In this document: one piece after another, positions 16,115 to 24,814 of the stretch
Numbering within the stretch: position 1 is the stretch's first letter
Layout: each line of letters starts with the position of its first letter
Assembly: GCA_046292765.1 (NCBI GenBank)
Contig: JBKBQA010000002.1
Coordinates: 310,001-374,000, forward strand
DNA from: PGZG01 sp046292765
GTDB taxonomy: Bacteria > Pseudomonadota > Gammaproteobacteria > Pseudomonadales > Alcanivoracaceae
Direction: 5' to 3'
DNA length: 64,000 nucleotides
Notes under the pieces: model-generated
Told to the model about the DNA's origin: nothing
What the model saw: only the letters and a program-made list of their open reading frames with translations
Database searches by the model: none
Position numbers and translations under genes: made by a program

Positions 16115-17035
16115 ATGATCGTCGTTGCAGCGTTATACCGTTTCGTCCGGCTCGATAACTTTGCCGATCTGCGCCAGCCGTTGCTGGACGTCATGCATCA
16201 GCATGATGTCCATGGTACGCTGCTGCTGGCCCATGAGGGGATCAATGGCACCATCTCAGGGCGTCGTGAGGATGTGGATGCCGTGCTGGCGTGGTTGAAG
16301 GCGGACCCCCGCATGGCTGCGCTTGATCACAAGGAATCACTGGTCGACTGCCATCCGTTTTTGCGCACCAAGGTGAAGCTGAAAAAAGAAATCGTCACTA
16401 TGGGCATCGAGAACATCGATCCGACCCGCGTGGTGGGCACCTACCTGTCCGGTGACGAATGGAACCGGGTCATCAGTGATCCGCAGACCCTGCTGATTGA
16501 TACCCGCAACGATTACGAATACGAAGTCGGCACCTTTGCGGGCGCCATCAATCCGCGCACCAAAAGTTTCCGTGAGTTTCCTGATTATGTCCGTGAGCAT
16601 CTGGATCCGGCGCGGCACAAGCGCGTCGCCATGTTCTGTACCGGCGGGATCCGTTGCGAGAAATCCACTGCTTTCCTAAAGGAGCAGGGGTTCGATGAGG
16701 TGTATCACCTTCAGGGCGGCATTCTGAAGTATCTGGAAGAGGTGCCCCGTGAACAGTCATTGTGGCAGGGCGAGTGCTTCGTGTTTGATGAGCGGGTAAC
16801 GGTTGATCACGACCTGAAGCCGGGCAGTTTTGATCAGTGCCATGCCTGTCGTCGACCGATCTCGGAGCAGGACAAGCAGTCAGCCCATTATCAGCGTGGT
16901 GTGTCCTGTCCCAAGTGTATTGACGAATACAGCGAGGAGCAGCGCACCCGATTCGCCGAACGCCAGCGACAGATTGATCTTGCCCGTGCCCGCGGCGAGC
17001 AGCACCTCGGCGTCGATCCCCGGCAGCCTTCCTGA
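16115..17035 (+). CDS. trhO: tRNA uridine(34) hydroxylase (rhodanese fold, YceA/TrhO)
   Basis: A 306-residue enzyme that hydroxylates U34 of some tRNAs in an oxygen-dependent route to (m)cmo5U. The N-terminal acylphosphatase-like domain (about 1-95: HEGINGTISG, FLRTKVKLKKEIVTMG) is followed by a rhodanese domain (about 110-215) with LIDTRNDYEYEVGTFAGA and active-site C175 in FCTGGIRCEKS. A C-terminal zinc-ribbon-like Cys set (CHACRRPIS..CPKCID) is also present. This composition and length match TrhO exactly. Confidence 0.95.
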   Translation: MIVVAALYRFVRLDNFADLRQPLLDVMHQHDVHGTLLLAHEGINGTISGRREDVDAVLAWLKADPRMAALDHKESLVDCHPFLRTKVKLKKEIVTMGIENIDPTRVVGTYLSGDEWNRVISDPQTLLIDTRNDYEYEVGTFAGAINPRTKSFREFPDYVREHLDPARHKRVAMFCTGGIRCEKSTAFLKEQGFDEVYHLQGGILKYLEEVPREQSLWQGECFVFDERVTVDHDLKPGSFDQCHACRRPISEQDKQSAHYQRGVSCPKCIDEYSEEQRTRFAERQRQIDLARARGEQHLGVDPRQPS

Positions 17036-17041
17036 TTGCTG

Positions 17042-17995
17042 CTACTGCGCAGTGTCATTCGATGAGAGCGCCTCGCGCAGCTGCTTCAGGGCATCGGTGG
17101 CGAGGTCACGCTGCAAGCCTTCGTCAATCCAGTGATCCAGCATCAGTCGAGTCTGATCACCCACCTTGCTGAAGTGGTATTCGAGGTAGGTTTCGAGCGG
17201 AAACGGCATGACCTTCGGTGCCAGTCTTGTAATCAGGTTCATCAGCAGCGGCTGCGGCACTCTGGCGGCAAAGCCGGCGTCCCGGTTCAGGTAGGCGGCG
17301 CTGATCAGTATTGCCTCGCGGGCCGCCGCACAGGCCACAGCAAGCCAGGGACCCTGACGCACCTTGGCAAACGACCAGTCCGCCAGTTCCAGTCCGGCGA
17401 TGGCGGTGATATTGAGCGCCGTGGCGCGGGCGCCAAACCAGTCCAGCTCGCGGATCGAGACCGCCGGCAGTCCACCGGCGCGGAGCAGGGCGGCGGCCTG
17501 TTGGCCGGCGCGGCTGTCGTCCAGCATGGCGGCCCGTGGTGGTAGCAGATAGCCGAATCCATCCGTGGGCGAGTCTGTGCCCGGTAGCGGCGTGTGGAAG
17601 CTGATCAGCCCGATCAGACCGTGCTGGACCGGGCCGGCATACAGGGCGGTCAGTTTGCTGTGATCGCGGAAATCCGGGGTCCAGCTGATCAAGGCGGTGT
17701 CGTCACGGAACACGGACAGCTGCTCGGCGAGCCAGGGTGAATCGAGGGCATCGGAGGGTAGCGTCAGCCAGACTTGATCCCAGTGGCGATGGGCCTTGGT
17801 CAGTACCCGAAGATGTTGACTGCCCGCCGTCGGTTTGCCCAGCCAGCGATACTGGTGCAGCGTTCGTGGCATGACGCTGTTAGCGCTCTTCCTGCTGCGC
17901 ACCAGAAAGTTCACCTGACAGCCGGCGCGAACCAGATGGTGTCCGTAGACGGCGCCCACTGCGCCACTGCCAATAATCAGAATGCGTTGTCTCAT
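17042..17995 (-). CDS. Ketopantoate-reductase-like (ApbA/PanE family) oxidoreductase
   Basis: A 317-residue protein with an N-terminal NAD(P) motif (ILIIGSGAVGAVYGHHLVRAGCQVNFLVRS) and a second helical domain (DWFGARATALNITAIAGLELADW) as in PanE. Classical PanE has a conserved lysine and a KxxxN-like set in the second domain. Here that region is divergent, so 2-dehydropantoate may not be the substrate. GGAG precedes the ATG. It is convergent with trhO (6 bp between stops) and no terminator is visible there. Confidence 0.75.
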   Translation of the reverse strand: MRQRILIIGSGAVGAVYGHHLVRAGCQVNFLVRSRKSANSVMPRTLHQYRWLGKPTAGSQHLRVLTKAHRHWDQVWLTLPSDALDSPWLAEQLSVFRDDTALISWTPDFRDHSKLTALYAGPVQHGLIGLISFHTPLPGTDSPTDGFGYLLPPRAAMLDDSRAGQQAAALLRAGGLPAVSIRELDWFGARATALNITAIAGLELADWSFAKVRQGPWLAVACAAAREAILISAAYLNRDAGFAARVPQPLLMNLITRLAPKVMPFPLETYLEYHFSKVGDQTRLMLDHWIDEGLQRDLATDALKQLREALSSNDTAQ

Positions 17996-18030
17996 CTCTC
18001 CCCCGTTATTCCCTTAACGCCACCCTTGGT

Positions 18031-18267
18031 TCAGCGACTGGCCAGCCACGCCCGGCTGGCTTCGATGATGATATCGGTCACTGTGCAATCTTCCATCAGT
18101 GCCTGCATTTTTAATCGCTTGTGCAGGTCTGCGGGGATATCGGCGGTCAGCCGGCGGTGGCCCTCACGGGGACCGCTACCGGTGCGGCGTCGGCGCCGTG
18201 TTTTACGCTCGGGGCTGGCGCCGGGCTTGCTGTCGTCGGGGGTCGAGACAAAGTCGATCTGTTTCAT
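18031..18267 (-). CDS. Small ribbon-helix-helix DNA-binding protein
   Basis: A 78-residue protein. The N-terminal half is disordered and basic (PERKTRRRRRTGSGPREGHRR). The C-terminal half, RRLTADIPADLHKRLKMQALMEDCTVTDIIIEA, gives a beta strand and two helices of the ribbon-helix-helix fold used by ParG/Arc/CopG-type regulators. Such proteins are partition factors or antitoxins, or control their own promoter. No toxin or ParA partner is adjacent. The upstream gap has two identical 11-bp repeats that could be its operator. The start lacks a strong ribosome site. Confidence 0.7.
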   Translation of the reverse strand: MKQIDFVSTPDDSKPGASPERKTRRRRRTGSGPREGHRRLTADIPADLHKRLKMQALMEDCTVTDIIIEASRAWLASR

Positions 18268-18323
18268 AATGAAACCCGTATATCTACATGAGGGTATTTA
18301 CGAATAAAGATAAAAGAATATGC

Positions 18324-18358
18324 CAGTAGATCATCAAGAGTGAATATCAGTAGATCAT
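18324..18358. promoter_or_regulatory. Two identical 11-bp direct repeats (CAGTAGATCAT)
   Basis: CAGTAGATCAT occurs at 18324-18334 and 18348-18358, 24 bp apart, in an unusually A+T-rich stretch of about 295 bp between the ribbon-helix-helix gene and the GMC oxidoreductase. A partial inverted copy (ATCTAC) is at 18282-18287. Repeats of this kind are typical RHH operators, so autoregulation and control of the oxidoreductase are inferred. Confidence 0.45.
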
Positions 18359-18563
18359 AATCTCAATATAATCACCTCATTAAATATGTAGCCATCAAGA
18401 GGTATCTGTGCGAATCAATCCTCATTAAACCATTAGATAATGGCGTATCTGAAAGTTGGCACTGGCAAAGAAGCTACTTGAAGACTATATTCCAACCGCA
18501 TGAAAACAATGGATTTAAACGCGCCTTTTCCCGGCTGGGATCGGGTTCCACAAGGAAGAAGAC

Positions 18564-20129
18564 ATGACTGACTTCGATACCATCGTGATTGGCAGCGGTT
18601 TTGGTGGCGCCGTGATGGCGTGCCGCCTGGCCGAGAAGGGCGCCCGGGTGCTGGTGCTGGAACGGGGTCGCCGCTGGGCGGTGGAGGACTATCCCAGCGT
18701 CAGCAAGCGTCACTGGATTTGGGATGAGGATAAGCCTGAGCGCCTGAATGGCTGGCTCGACTTCCGCTTTTTTGGCGACATGAGCGTTGCCCTTGGTGCC
18801 GGTGTCGGCGGTGGGTCCCTGATCTACGCCAACGTGTCCATCGATGCCAAGCCGGAGGTGTTCGAACAGGGCTGGCCGGCGGCAATCCGCTTCCCGGCCC
18901 TGAAGCCGCACTACGACACAGTGGCAAAAATGCTGGTAGTGCGCAGCCTGCCGGAGAATCAGCTGACTGCCCGGACCCGGCTAATGCAGGAAGCCGCTGC
19001 AGCCATCGGCGCAGCAGACCGGTTCCAGCTGGTGCCGCAAGCGGTGGCCTTCGATCCGCAGTGGCATTACGGCCTCGATAGTCCCCATGACCGGCGACAT
19101 TCCCGGCGCTGGGTCAATGATCAGGGGGTCGAGCAGGGCACCTGCATTCACTGCGGTAACTGCGACATTGGCTGCCCGACCCTGGCCAAGAACAGTCTCG
19201 ACTTGAATTACCTCGCCCGTGCCGAACAGCTCGGTGCTGAGGTGCGGGCACTGCATCAAGTCCGCTGCATTACCCCGGCGGCAGGCGGATACCAGCTTCA
19301 GGTCCGTGATCTGGCCAGCGGTCGTGATGTCAATCTCAGTGCCGAGCGGGTCGTCATCAGTGCCGGCAGCGTCGGATCGACCGAGCTGCTACTGCGATGC
19401 CGGGATCAGTACCGCACCCTGCCAAAGCTGAGTGCGCGTCTGGGTGAGGGCTGGACGTCGAACGGCGACTTTCTGACTCCAGCCTGGTACCGGGATCGCG
19501 AGGTTTCACCGACCCGCGGCCCGACCATCTCCGGCGCCATCGATTTCCTCGATGGCAGTGAAGGGGGTGCCCGGTTCTTCGTGGAGGACGGCGGCTTTCC
19601 CGACCTGATTGGCAACCTGATGGAGAAGGGCGGTCGCCATTATCGGCTGCGCAATACCCGCGCTGGTCGGGCGTTGACGCGCACCTCCGAGCGTCGTGAT
19701 CCCGCCCGGTGGCTGATGCCCTGGTTCGGCCAGGCAGTGGATGAGCCCGGCGGCACCTTCTACCTCGGCCGTAGCTGGCTGATGCCCTGGCGTCGCGACA
19801 AGCTGAAGCTGAAGTGGGACTACCGCAAGGCTGAGCTTGGTGTTCAGGGGCTGGCCGACATGCACCTGAAGCTCACCCGGGCTACTGGCGGCGAGGCTGC
19901 CACGCCAGCCACCTGGCGCTGGTTCCGCAATCTGGTCACGCCGCATCCTCTTGGCGGCTGCAACATGGCCGATGATGCGGCGCACGGTGTGGTCGACGAC
20001 CGTGGCGAAGTGTTCGGTTATCCCAACCTGTTTGTGATGGATGGTGCTGTAGTGCCCACGGCGCTGGGTCTGAACCCGTCCAAGACCATTGCCGCGCTGG
20101 CGGAATTTGCCGCCGCCCGGATTGCCTGA
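18564..20129 (+). CDS. GMC-family FAD oxidoreductase (cholesterol-oxidase-like) with a CxxCxxCxxxC cluster
   Basis: A 521-residue flavoprotein. It has an N-terminal dinucleotide fold (DTIVIGSGFGGAVMACRLAEKG), the VGGGSLIYANV segment of the cholesterol-oxidase-like branch and the C-terminal GMC motif (THPLGG-like PHPLGGCNMADD..LFVMDGAVVPTALGLNPSKTIAA). Cysteines 194, 197, 200 and 204 (CIHCGNCDIGCP) match a [4Fe-4S] ferredoxin signature inside the FAD domain. No signal peptide is present. Members act on alcohols including sterols; the substrate here is unknown. It is followed about 50 bp later by a small conserved gene on the same strand. Confidence 0.85.
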   Translation: MTDFDTIVIGSGFGGAVMACRLAEKGARVLVLERGRRWAVEDYPSVSKRHWIWDEDKPERLNGWLDFRFFGDMSVALGAGVGGGSLIYANVSIDAKPEVFEQGWPAAIRFPALKPHYDTVAKMLVVRSLPENQLTARTRLMQEAAAAIGAADRFQLVPQAVAFDPQWHYGLDSPHDRRHSRRWVNDQGVEQGTCIHCGNCDIGCPTLAKNSLDLNYLARAEQLGAEVRALHQVRCITPAAGGYQLQVRDLASGRDVNLSAERVVISAGSVGSTELLLRCRDQYRTLPKLSARLGEGWTSNGDFLTPAWYRDREVSPTRGPTISGAIDFLDGSEGGARFFVEDGGFPDLIGNLMEKGGRHYRLRNTRAGRALTRTSERRDPARWLMPWFGQAVDEPGGTFYLGRSWLMPWRRDKLKLKWDYRKAELGVQGLADMHLKLTRATGGEAATPATWRWFRNLVTPHPLGGCNMADDAAHGVVDDRGEVFGYPNLFVMDGAVVPTALGLNPSKTIAALAEFAAARIA

Positions 20130-20180
20130 GCGGCGGGTGCGGCCTAATCTGTGGACATGGCAATCACAACGGGAGCAACC

Positions 20181-20741
20181 ATGACTGAAGCCCGATTTAA
20201 CGTCGTCTTTGCCGGTGAGCTGGTGGCGGGCGCAGACCCGGCCCGGGTCCGGGAAAATCTGGCGGCTGCGTTCAAGATGGACGCCGCGCGGGTGGAGGCC
20301 TTGTTCACCGGCAAGCGGGTGGTGGTTCGCAAGGAGGCCGATCAGGCAACGGCGATGAAATTCCGTGCGGTGATGAAGCAGGCCGGTGCGGTCTGTGAGC
20401 TGGATAGAATCGGAGAGCCGGCAGCGGCCGAGGCGCCGGTTGCCTCTGCGCCGCCGGCTGCCGCTGCTGCTGCAATGCCGCAACAGGCGCCGGCAGGGGT
20501 GTCAGGAGGATCGCTGGAAACCGTCGGCACCATCCGCACCGGTGGAACCGGTTTCAGCGGTCCGTTCAATGTCGCTCCCACCGGTGCGGATCTCGCCGAG
20601 CAACGGCAGGGGCCGGCACCGGTGGTACCGGATGTCAGTCATTTCAGTGTTGCCCCGGCGGGCTCGGATATGGGGCAAAAAAAGGAAGACAAGCCGCCGG
20701 TGGTGCCGGACATCAGCGGCCTTTCCATCAAGCCTCTGTAG
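20181..20741 (+). CDS. Uncharacterised two-part protein with a conserved ~75-residue N domain
   Basis: A 186-residue protein, start at the ATG at 20181 (GGAG 7 bases before). The first 75 residues (FNVVFAGELVAGADPARVRENLAAAFKMDAARVEALFTGKR..) form a compact alpha/beta pattern that I recognise as recurring in uncharacterised gammaproteobacterial proteins but cannot name. An Ala/Pro-rich linker follows. The second half holds two copies of a short unit, FNVAPTGADLAEQ..PVVPDVS and FSVAPAGSDMGQ..PVVPDIS, the second ending SGLSIKPL. This repeat probably marks a peptide-like tail. The function is unknown. Confidence 0.65.
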   Translation: MTEARFNVVFAGELVAGADPARVRENLAAAFKMDAARVEALFTGKRVVVRKEADQATAMKFRAVMKQAGAVCELDRIGEPAAAEAPVASAPPAAAAAAMPQQAPAGVSGGSLETVGTIRTGGTGFSGPFNVAPTGADLAEQRQGPAPVVPDVSHFSVAPAGSDMGQKKEDKPPVVPDISGLSIKPL

Positions 20742-20789
20742 TAGCACCCGCCGTAACAGCAGAAACGGCAGGCGCCGTCACTGCGGGCA

Positions 20790-21680
20790 CTAAGGGTTGA
20801 GGCAGGGCCGCTCCAGACGGTGGGAGAGGCCGGTGCGCTGGTCGAGCAGCTCCATGGTCTGGATGCCGGCTTCATGGCGCTGGCCAGTGATTATCAGCTG
20901 ATCCCGCTCGGGTTCCGGCAGCCAGTCATTACTCTCCACTGCGTTCGCGCAAGACGCCCCGGGCGGCAGGCTGGCCAAGGTTCGCTGCAATGCCATTAGC
21001 CGGGTGTTCAGCTCCCGTTGCAGTGTCTCCCGTCGGGTTTGCCAGCGTGCCTCCAGCTCTGTCAGGGCAATACCATGATGGCCTGAGAGTGGTCGCTTTT
21101 TCAGAGCGGCAATCCATCCCCCGGCCACGTAAAGGTTGTCGCCATCGATATCGCGGGCCAATTCCGCCAACGCCAGATCCTCATCGATAAACCGGTTCAG
21201 CGCCGAATTGCGGTTGCCGCCTTCCTGGGCCTGCCGGGCTAGCAAGCGGGCGCCAGTCACATCGCCGGTCGCCAGCGCAGCGCGGGCGGCAGAGAGAGGA
21301 TCAGCTGCTGCAGGGCTGGCGGGTGTGGCGACGCCGTATTCGCCAAGATCACAACCCGATTCCGTGGTCACCCGCACGGTGAGCCTGACCCCGGCTTCCA
21401 GCCGTCGTCCCGACCAGGTTCGCCAGCGGTCAGCGCCGACCGGCAGGCGGATGCGGGCATCTTCCTCGCCGTCGCGGTACCACTGGTGGACCAGCACCTG
21501 ATCCTTGCCATCGACAATTTCGTTGAAAAACCACAGCCGGTCCCGAGCGGCTGTGCCGTCGCCGACCGGCTCGCGGTCACGGATCTGATCGGCAAACCCG
21601 GCCCGCGGCAGTGACAGCCGGCAGTCCGCCACCGCCACGGAAGAAAATATAAAAAGTGCGATCGATAACAGAGTCCGCAT
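20790..21680 (-). CDS. Exported DUF2914-like protein
   Basis: A 296-residue secreted protein with signal peptide (MRTLLSIALFIFSSVAVA), start at the ATG at 21680 after GAGGAG. Residues about 25-115 fit the DUF2914 pattern: RDRLWFFNEIVDGKDQVLVHQWYRDGEE, RIRLPVGADRWRTWS, VRLTVRVTTESG. The C-terminal half is helical (LALAELARDID..TRRETLQRELNTRLMALQRTLASL) with a final Cys pair region. The DUF2914 function is unknown. It is convergent with the upstream small gene and divergent from the permease at 21745. Confidence 0.6.
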   Translation of the reverse strand: MRTLLSIALFIFSSVAVADCRLSLPRAGFADQIRDREPVGDGTAARDRLWFFNEIVDGKDQVLVHQWYRDGEEDARIRLPVGADRWRTWSGRRLEAGVRLTVRVTTESGCDLGEYGVATPASPAAADPLSAARAALATGDVTGARLLARQAQEGGNRNSALNRFIDEDLALAELARDIDGDNLYVAGGWIAALKKRPLSGHHGIALTELEARWQTRRETLQRELNTRLMALQRTLASLPPGASCANAVESNDWLPEPERDQLIITGQRHEAGIQTMELLDQRTGLSHRLERPCLNP

Positions 21681-21744
21681 CACCTACTCCTCGGGAAAGA
21701 CCGTATCATAGGCCGACTTAAGGAACCGGCAATCGGGGAATTTC

Positions 21745-22779
21745 ATGGTTGAGACAATTCGCTGGCCTGTGCCAGTTATTCTGGCTGCGCTGGTGGTGGT
21801 GATTGCCGGGATGAAGGCGGCCTCGGACCTGCTTGAGCCGTTTTTGCTCGCGATCTTTATCAGCATTGTCTGCGTGCCTGCGGTGAACTGGCTGGTGGTG
21901 CGGCGCTGCCCTGAGGCGCTGGCTGTGTTGCTGGTGATGCTCGGCCTGCTACTGGTGGTGCTGTTGTCCATGGCGGTGCTGGGGGCGTCGGTGAACGACT
22001 TCATGGGGCAATTGCCGGTCTATCAGGCGGCCTTGACCAGCCGTGCCGGCGGACTGCTGGAGCATTTGGCAGCGTTCGGCATTGATACCGACACCTCTGC
22101 CATGAAGGAACGTTTTGATCCCGGCGTAGCGATTGGTCTCGCCGGCAGGCTGATGGGCCGCTTTGGCTCGGTGCTCGGCAATGCATTACTGATTCTGGTG
22201 GCGGTGGCCTTTATTTTGCTTGAAGCCGCGCGGATGCCGGCCAAGGTTCGCGCCGCGACCAAGGATGCGAGTCATGGTCTGGCGGCTTTCGGTCGCTTTG
22301 CCGAGGGAGTCAAAACCTATCTGGCAATCAAATCCATGGTCAGCCTGGGTACCGGCGTACTGGTGGCGCTCTGGGTATGGATTCTGGATGTCGATTACCC
22401 GCTGTTGTGGGGCGCACTGGCGTTCCTGTTCAACTATATCCCCAATATCGGTTCTTTCCTTGCCGCCATCCCGGCGGTGTTGCTGGCGTGGGTGCTGCAT
22501 GGTTCGCTGGTGGCCGGCATTGTGGCGGCCGGGTACGTTGCCATTAATACCATCGTTGGTAATTTTCTCGAGCCGAGGCTGATGGGCCGCAGTCTCGGTT
22601 TGTCGACGCTGGTGGTGTTTGTGTCACTGATTTTCTGGGGCTGGGTGCTGGGGCCGGTGGGCATGGTGCTGTCGGTTCCGCTCACCATGATTCTGCGGAT
22701 TGGTCTTGAATCTCACGAAAATACCCGCTGGGTGGCCATCATGCTCGGGCCAGAGGTGGAGGAACCTCCGCCGGCCTGA
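21745..22779 (+). CDS. AI-2E-family transporter (PerM/TqsA type)
   Basis: A 344-residue integral membrane protein with two N-terminal helix pairs, a soluble segment (about 80-150) and a C-terminal membrane block. The family signature segment is DYPLLWGALAFLFNYIPNIGSFLAAIPAVLLAWV and NTIVGNFLEPRLMGRSLGLSTLVVFVSLIFWGWVLGPVGMVLSVPLTMIL. Members export AI-2 (TqsA) or act as Na+/H+ or solute permeases; the substrate cannot be told from sequence. GGGGAA precedes the ATG. Confidence 0.9.
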   Translation: MVETIRWPVPVILAALVVVIAGMKAASDLLEPFLLAIFISIVCVPAVNWLVVRRCPEALAVLLVMLGLLLVVLLSMAVLGASVNDFMGQLPVYQAALTSRAGGLLEHLAAFGIDTDTSAMKERFDPGVAIGLAGRLMGRFGSVLGNALLILVAVAFILLEAARMPAKVRAATKDASHGLAAFGRFAEGVKTYLAIKSMVSLGTGVLVALWVWILDVDYPLLWGALAFLFNYIPNIGSFLAAIPAVLLAWVLHGSLVAGIVAAGYVAINTIVGNFLEPRLMGRSLGLSTLVVFVSLIFWGWVLGPVGMVLSVPLTMILRIGLESHENTRWVAIMLGPEVEEPPPA

Positions 22780-22808
22780 TTGTCGGTGGCAGTGCTGGCC
22801 CGGCTCTA

Positions 22809-23849
22809 TCACGGGTGGCCGCAGTGGGCACCGCAGGCCTGGCAAAAGCGCGAGAAGGCGCTTTTACGGGTGTTGCACTGACGACAGTGGTCATGCAAAC
22901 CAATGCCGCAATGCGGACAGAAATCCAGCGCAGTATTGCTGAGGTCGACACGGCGTTCGCAACCAGGGCAGACGCCCTTGGTGAGGCGCACCAGCGCGAT
23001 GTCATAGCTCAGCTCCCGTCGGCGCTCCACGTCCGGCAGACTTTCCTTCTGTTTCTGCTGTTCCAGATAACGGTTGAGCGCGACAATCGCCTGCCGCCCC
23101 ACCAGCACGGTGATCAGGATGCCAACACTGTAACGCACATAGCCGCCGTAACTTGGCAGGTAAGGCACCAGCTCAATGAAGAAGGTAAAGAGGGCGAACA
23201 GGATAAAGCCCCAGGCAAATGGCCAATAGGTGCTTTTGCGTTTCCGGGCGAACAGCCAGCCGGCGATAATCAGTAATGGCAGGGTCAGGGCTAGCCGATA
23301 CAGAAACACCCGCAGTTCCTGACGGCGCTGCGCTTTGGCCAGTGTTTCGTATCCGCTTTGCTGCAGGTCGGCCAGTGCCTGATGCTTGCTGGCCAGTGTC
23401 CGAGAGGCGTCGTACTCACGCTGCTGCAGCGCTTCGATGGACTTGCCGATGTCACGCTCGAACCCCTTGAGGGCATCCAGTGCGGCAGTGCGCTCAAGCA
23501 ATTCCTGATCCTGATCCGGCCGTGCGGTGGCACGACGGGTGGCGATCCAGTTGTTGAAGCTGTCTCGCGCCGCATGGGTGTCAGCGACGGCAGCCTGATG
23601 GCGAAATCGCTGGCGTTGCAGCTGATCACGGAGATCCTCAAGCGACTGATCGGCCGCTGAGACGGCGTCCCGGGCTGCCTGGCTGGCCTGCGGGTCCAGT
23701 ACCTGTTCGAGGGTCAGCCGCTGCTCAACCTTCGGCAGATCCCCAACCAGCGAGCTCCCCAGTCCGGACAGGAACCAGGCAAACATGATCGCCACCAGCC
23801 AGAGGCCGCGACGGAACCAGGTTTCAGACAGACGCAAGGCTTTGCTCAT
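22809..23849 (-). CDS. Membrane protein with coiled coil and C-terminal double zinc ribbon
   Basis: A 346-residue protein. One N-terminal membrane helix (about 15-35) is followed by a long coiled coil (about 55-185, rich in Gln/Arg/Glu), two or three membrane helices (about 190-265) and a C-terminal zinc-ribbon pair: CPGC..CPHCG and CRQC..CQACG, eight cysteines in all. The architecture suggests an inner-membrane scaffold whose cytoplasmic zinc ribbons bind protein or nucleic acid. I do not recognise a named family. It is just upstream of cysZ in the reverse direction, with the same orientation and 15 bp between the genes. Confidence 0.7.
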   Translation of the reverse strand: MSKALRLSETWFRRGLWLVAIMFAWFLSGLGSSLVGDLPKVEQRLTLEQVLDPQASQAARDAVSAADQSLEDLRDQLQRQRFRHQAAVADTHAARDSFNNWIATRRATARPDQDQELLERTAALDALKGFERDIGKSIEALQQREYDASRTLASKHQALADLQQSGYETLAKAQRRQELRVFLYRLALTLPLLIIAGWLFARKRKSTYWPFAWGFILFALFTFFIELVPYLPSYGGYVRYSVGILITVLVGRQAIVALNRYLEQQKQKESLPDVERRRELSYDIALVRLTKGVCPGCERRVDLSNTALDFCPHCGIGLHDHCRQCNTRKSAFSRFCQACGAHCGHP

Positions 23850-23864
23850 GGGGCACTCCGTTGA

Positions 23865-24626
23865 TCACTCTGGCCTGACATACCGGCTGAGCTGCTCTTG
23901 CCAGATCAGTACCCCGGCGATCACCGCCACCGGCATGATCATCAGATTGGTAAGCGGCACCATGGTAACCGCCAGCACCACGCAGCCAAAGCCCAGCACC
24001 AGCCAGGGTCGGCGGCGCGCTGCAGCCTTCATGGTGACAAAAGGCACCTGACGGGTGTCAGCACCGTAGTCAATATATTGCAGCCCCAGCAGCCAGCCCG
24101 ACCAGAGGAACCAGATTATCGGGGCGGCCATATTGACCACTGGGGTCAGCCAGAGGACCAGCACCAGAATGCCGACCAGCAGGGTCCGCCAGAGCCAATC
24201 CCAGGTTTTGCGCAGTTCGCGGCGAAAGGTGCGGCCTGTCATGGCGGCGATGGACTCCGCCGGCAGGGGCGTAGTGCTGATACGTTGGTCAATTTGCTCG
24301 GCCAGCAGCCCCATAAAGGGGGCAGCGATCAGTTGCACGACAATGGTGAAAGTGCTGGCGAACAGCATCAGCAGGGCAAGCCATGCCAGCGCCTGCAACA
24401 GCCAGAGCCCGGCGGCGATCAGTCCGTTCAGGAAGGCCAGTTCGCCCTCAAGTTGCCAGCCGCTGCCGAGCGCGCCGATCCAGCCGCCCAGCCAACTGCC
24501 GGCCAGCCAGTACAGGCTGCCAAACAGCAGGACGTTGAACAGCAGTGGCAGTGCCACCCAGCGGCGCAGCCCGGGTTCCCGGGCTATTCGTGCGGCGCGC
24601 AAAAAATAACCAATTGCATCAATCAC
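23865..24626 (-). CDS. cysZ: CysZ-type sulfate permease (EI24 family)
   Basis: A 253-residue protein starting at a GTG at 24626 (GGAG before it). The sequence IGYFLRAARIAREPGLRRWVALPLLFNVLLFGSLYWL and later ASTFTIVVQLIAAPFMGLLAEQID, RTFRRELRKTWDWL and NMAAPIIWFLWSGWLLGLQYIDYGAD match CysZ, a pH-sensitive sulfate channel feeding cysteine synthesis. About six membrane-associated helices are seen. No other cys genes are near. The gene reads in the same direction as the zinc-ribbon membrane protein that follows it. Confidence 0.88.
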   Translation of the reverse strand: MIDAIGYFLRAARIAREPGLRRWVALPLLFNVLLFGSLYWLAGSWLGGWIGALGSGWQLEGELAFLNGLIAAGLWLLQALAWLALLMLFASTFTIVVQLIAAPFMGLLAEQIDQRISTTPLPAESIAAMTGRTFRRELRKTWDWLWRTLLVGILVLVLWLTPVVNMAAPIIWFLWSGWLLGLQYIDYGADTRQVPFVTMKAAARRRPWLVLGFGCVVLAVTMVPLTNLMIMPVAVIAGVLIWQEQLSRYVRPE

Positions 24627-24814
24627 TTGTCTCTCCGCAGGGGATTGCGTCGACGGTCACCGGGAATGGTCGCAGATTCCTACTGGCGGCGACCAATTTT
24701 CTATACACTAGGCCCTTTCACGGTCTTGCCCGGGAGCACCGGGGGCAACCGGATTCTTCAACTGGATGACAGGGCGCCGCCGGATGCGGCGTCTCAGGGC
24801 AGGTTACGCACGCC

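Noticed and set aside
18268..18563. Toxin-antitoxin or plasmid-partition locus around the ribbon-helix-helix gene
   Set aside because: No toxin-like or ParA-like gene is adjacent; the neighbours are a PanE-like reductase and a GMC oxidoreductase.
19506..20483. Open frame of 325 codons antisense to the GMC oxidoreductase
   Set aside because: Shadow of a well-supported gene; its translation is arginine- and histidine-rich without pattern.
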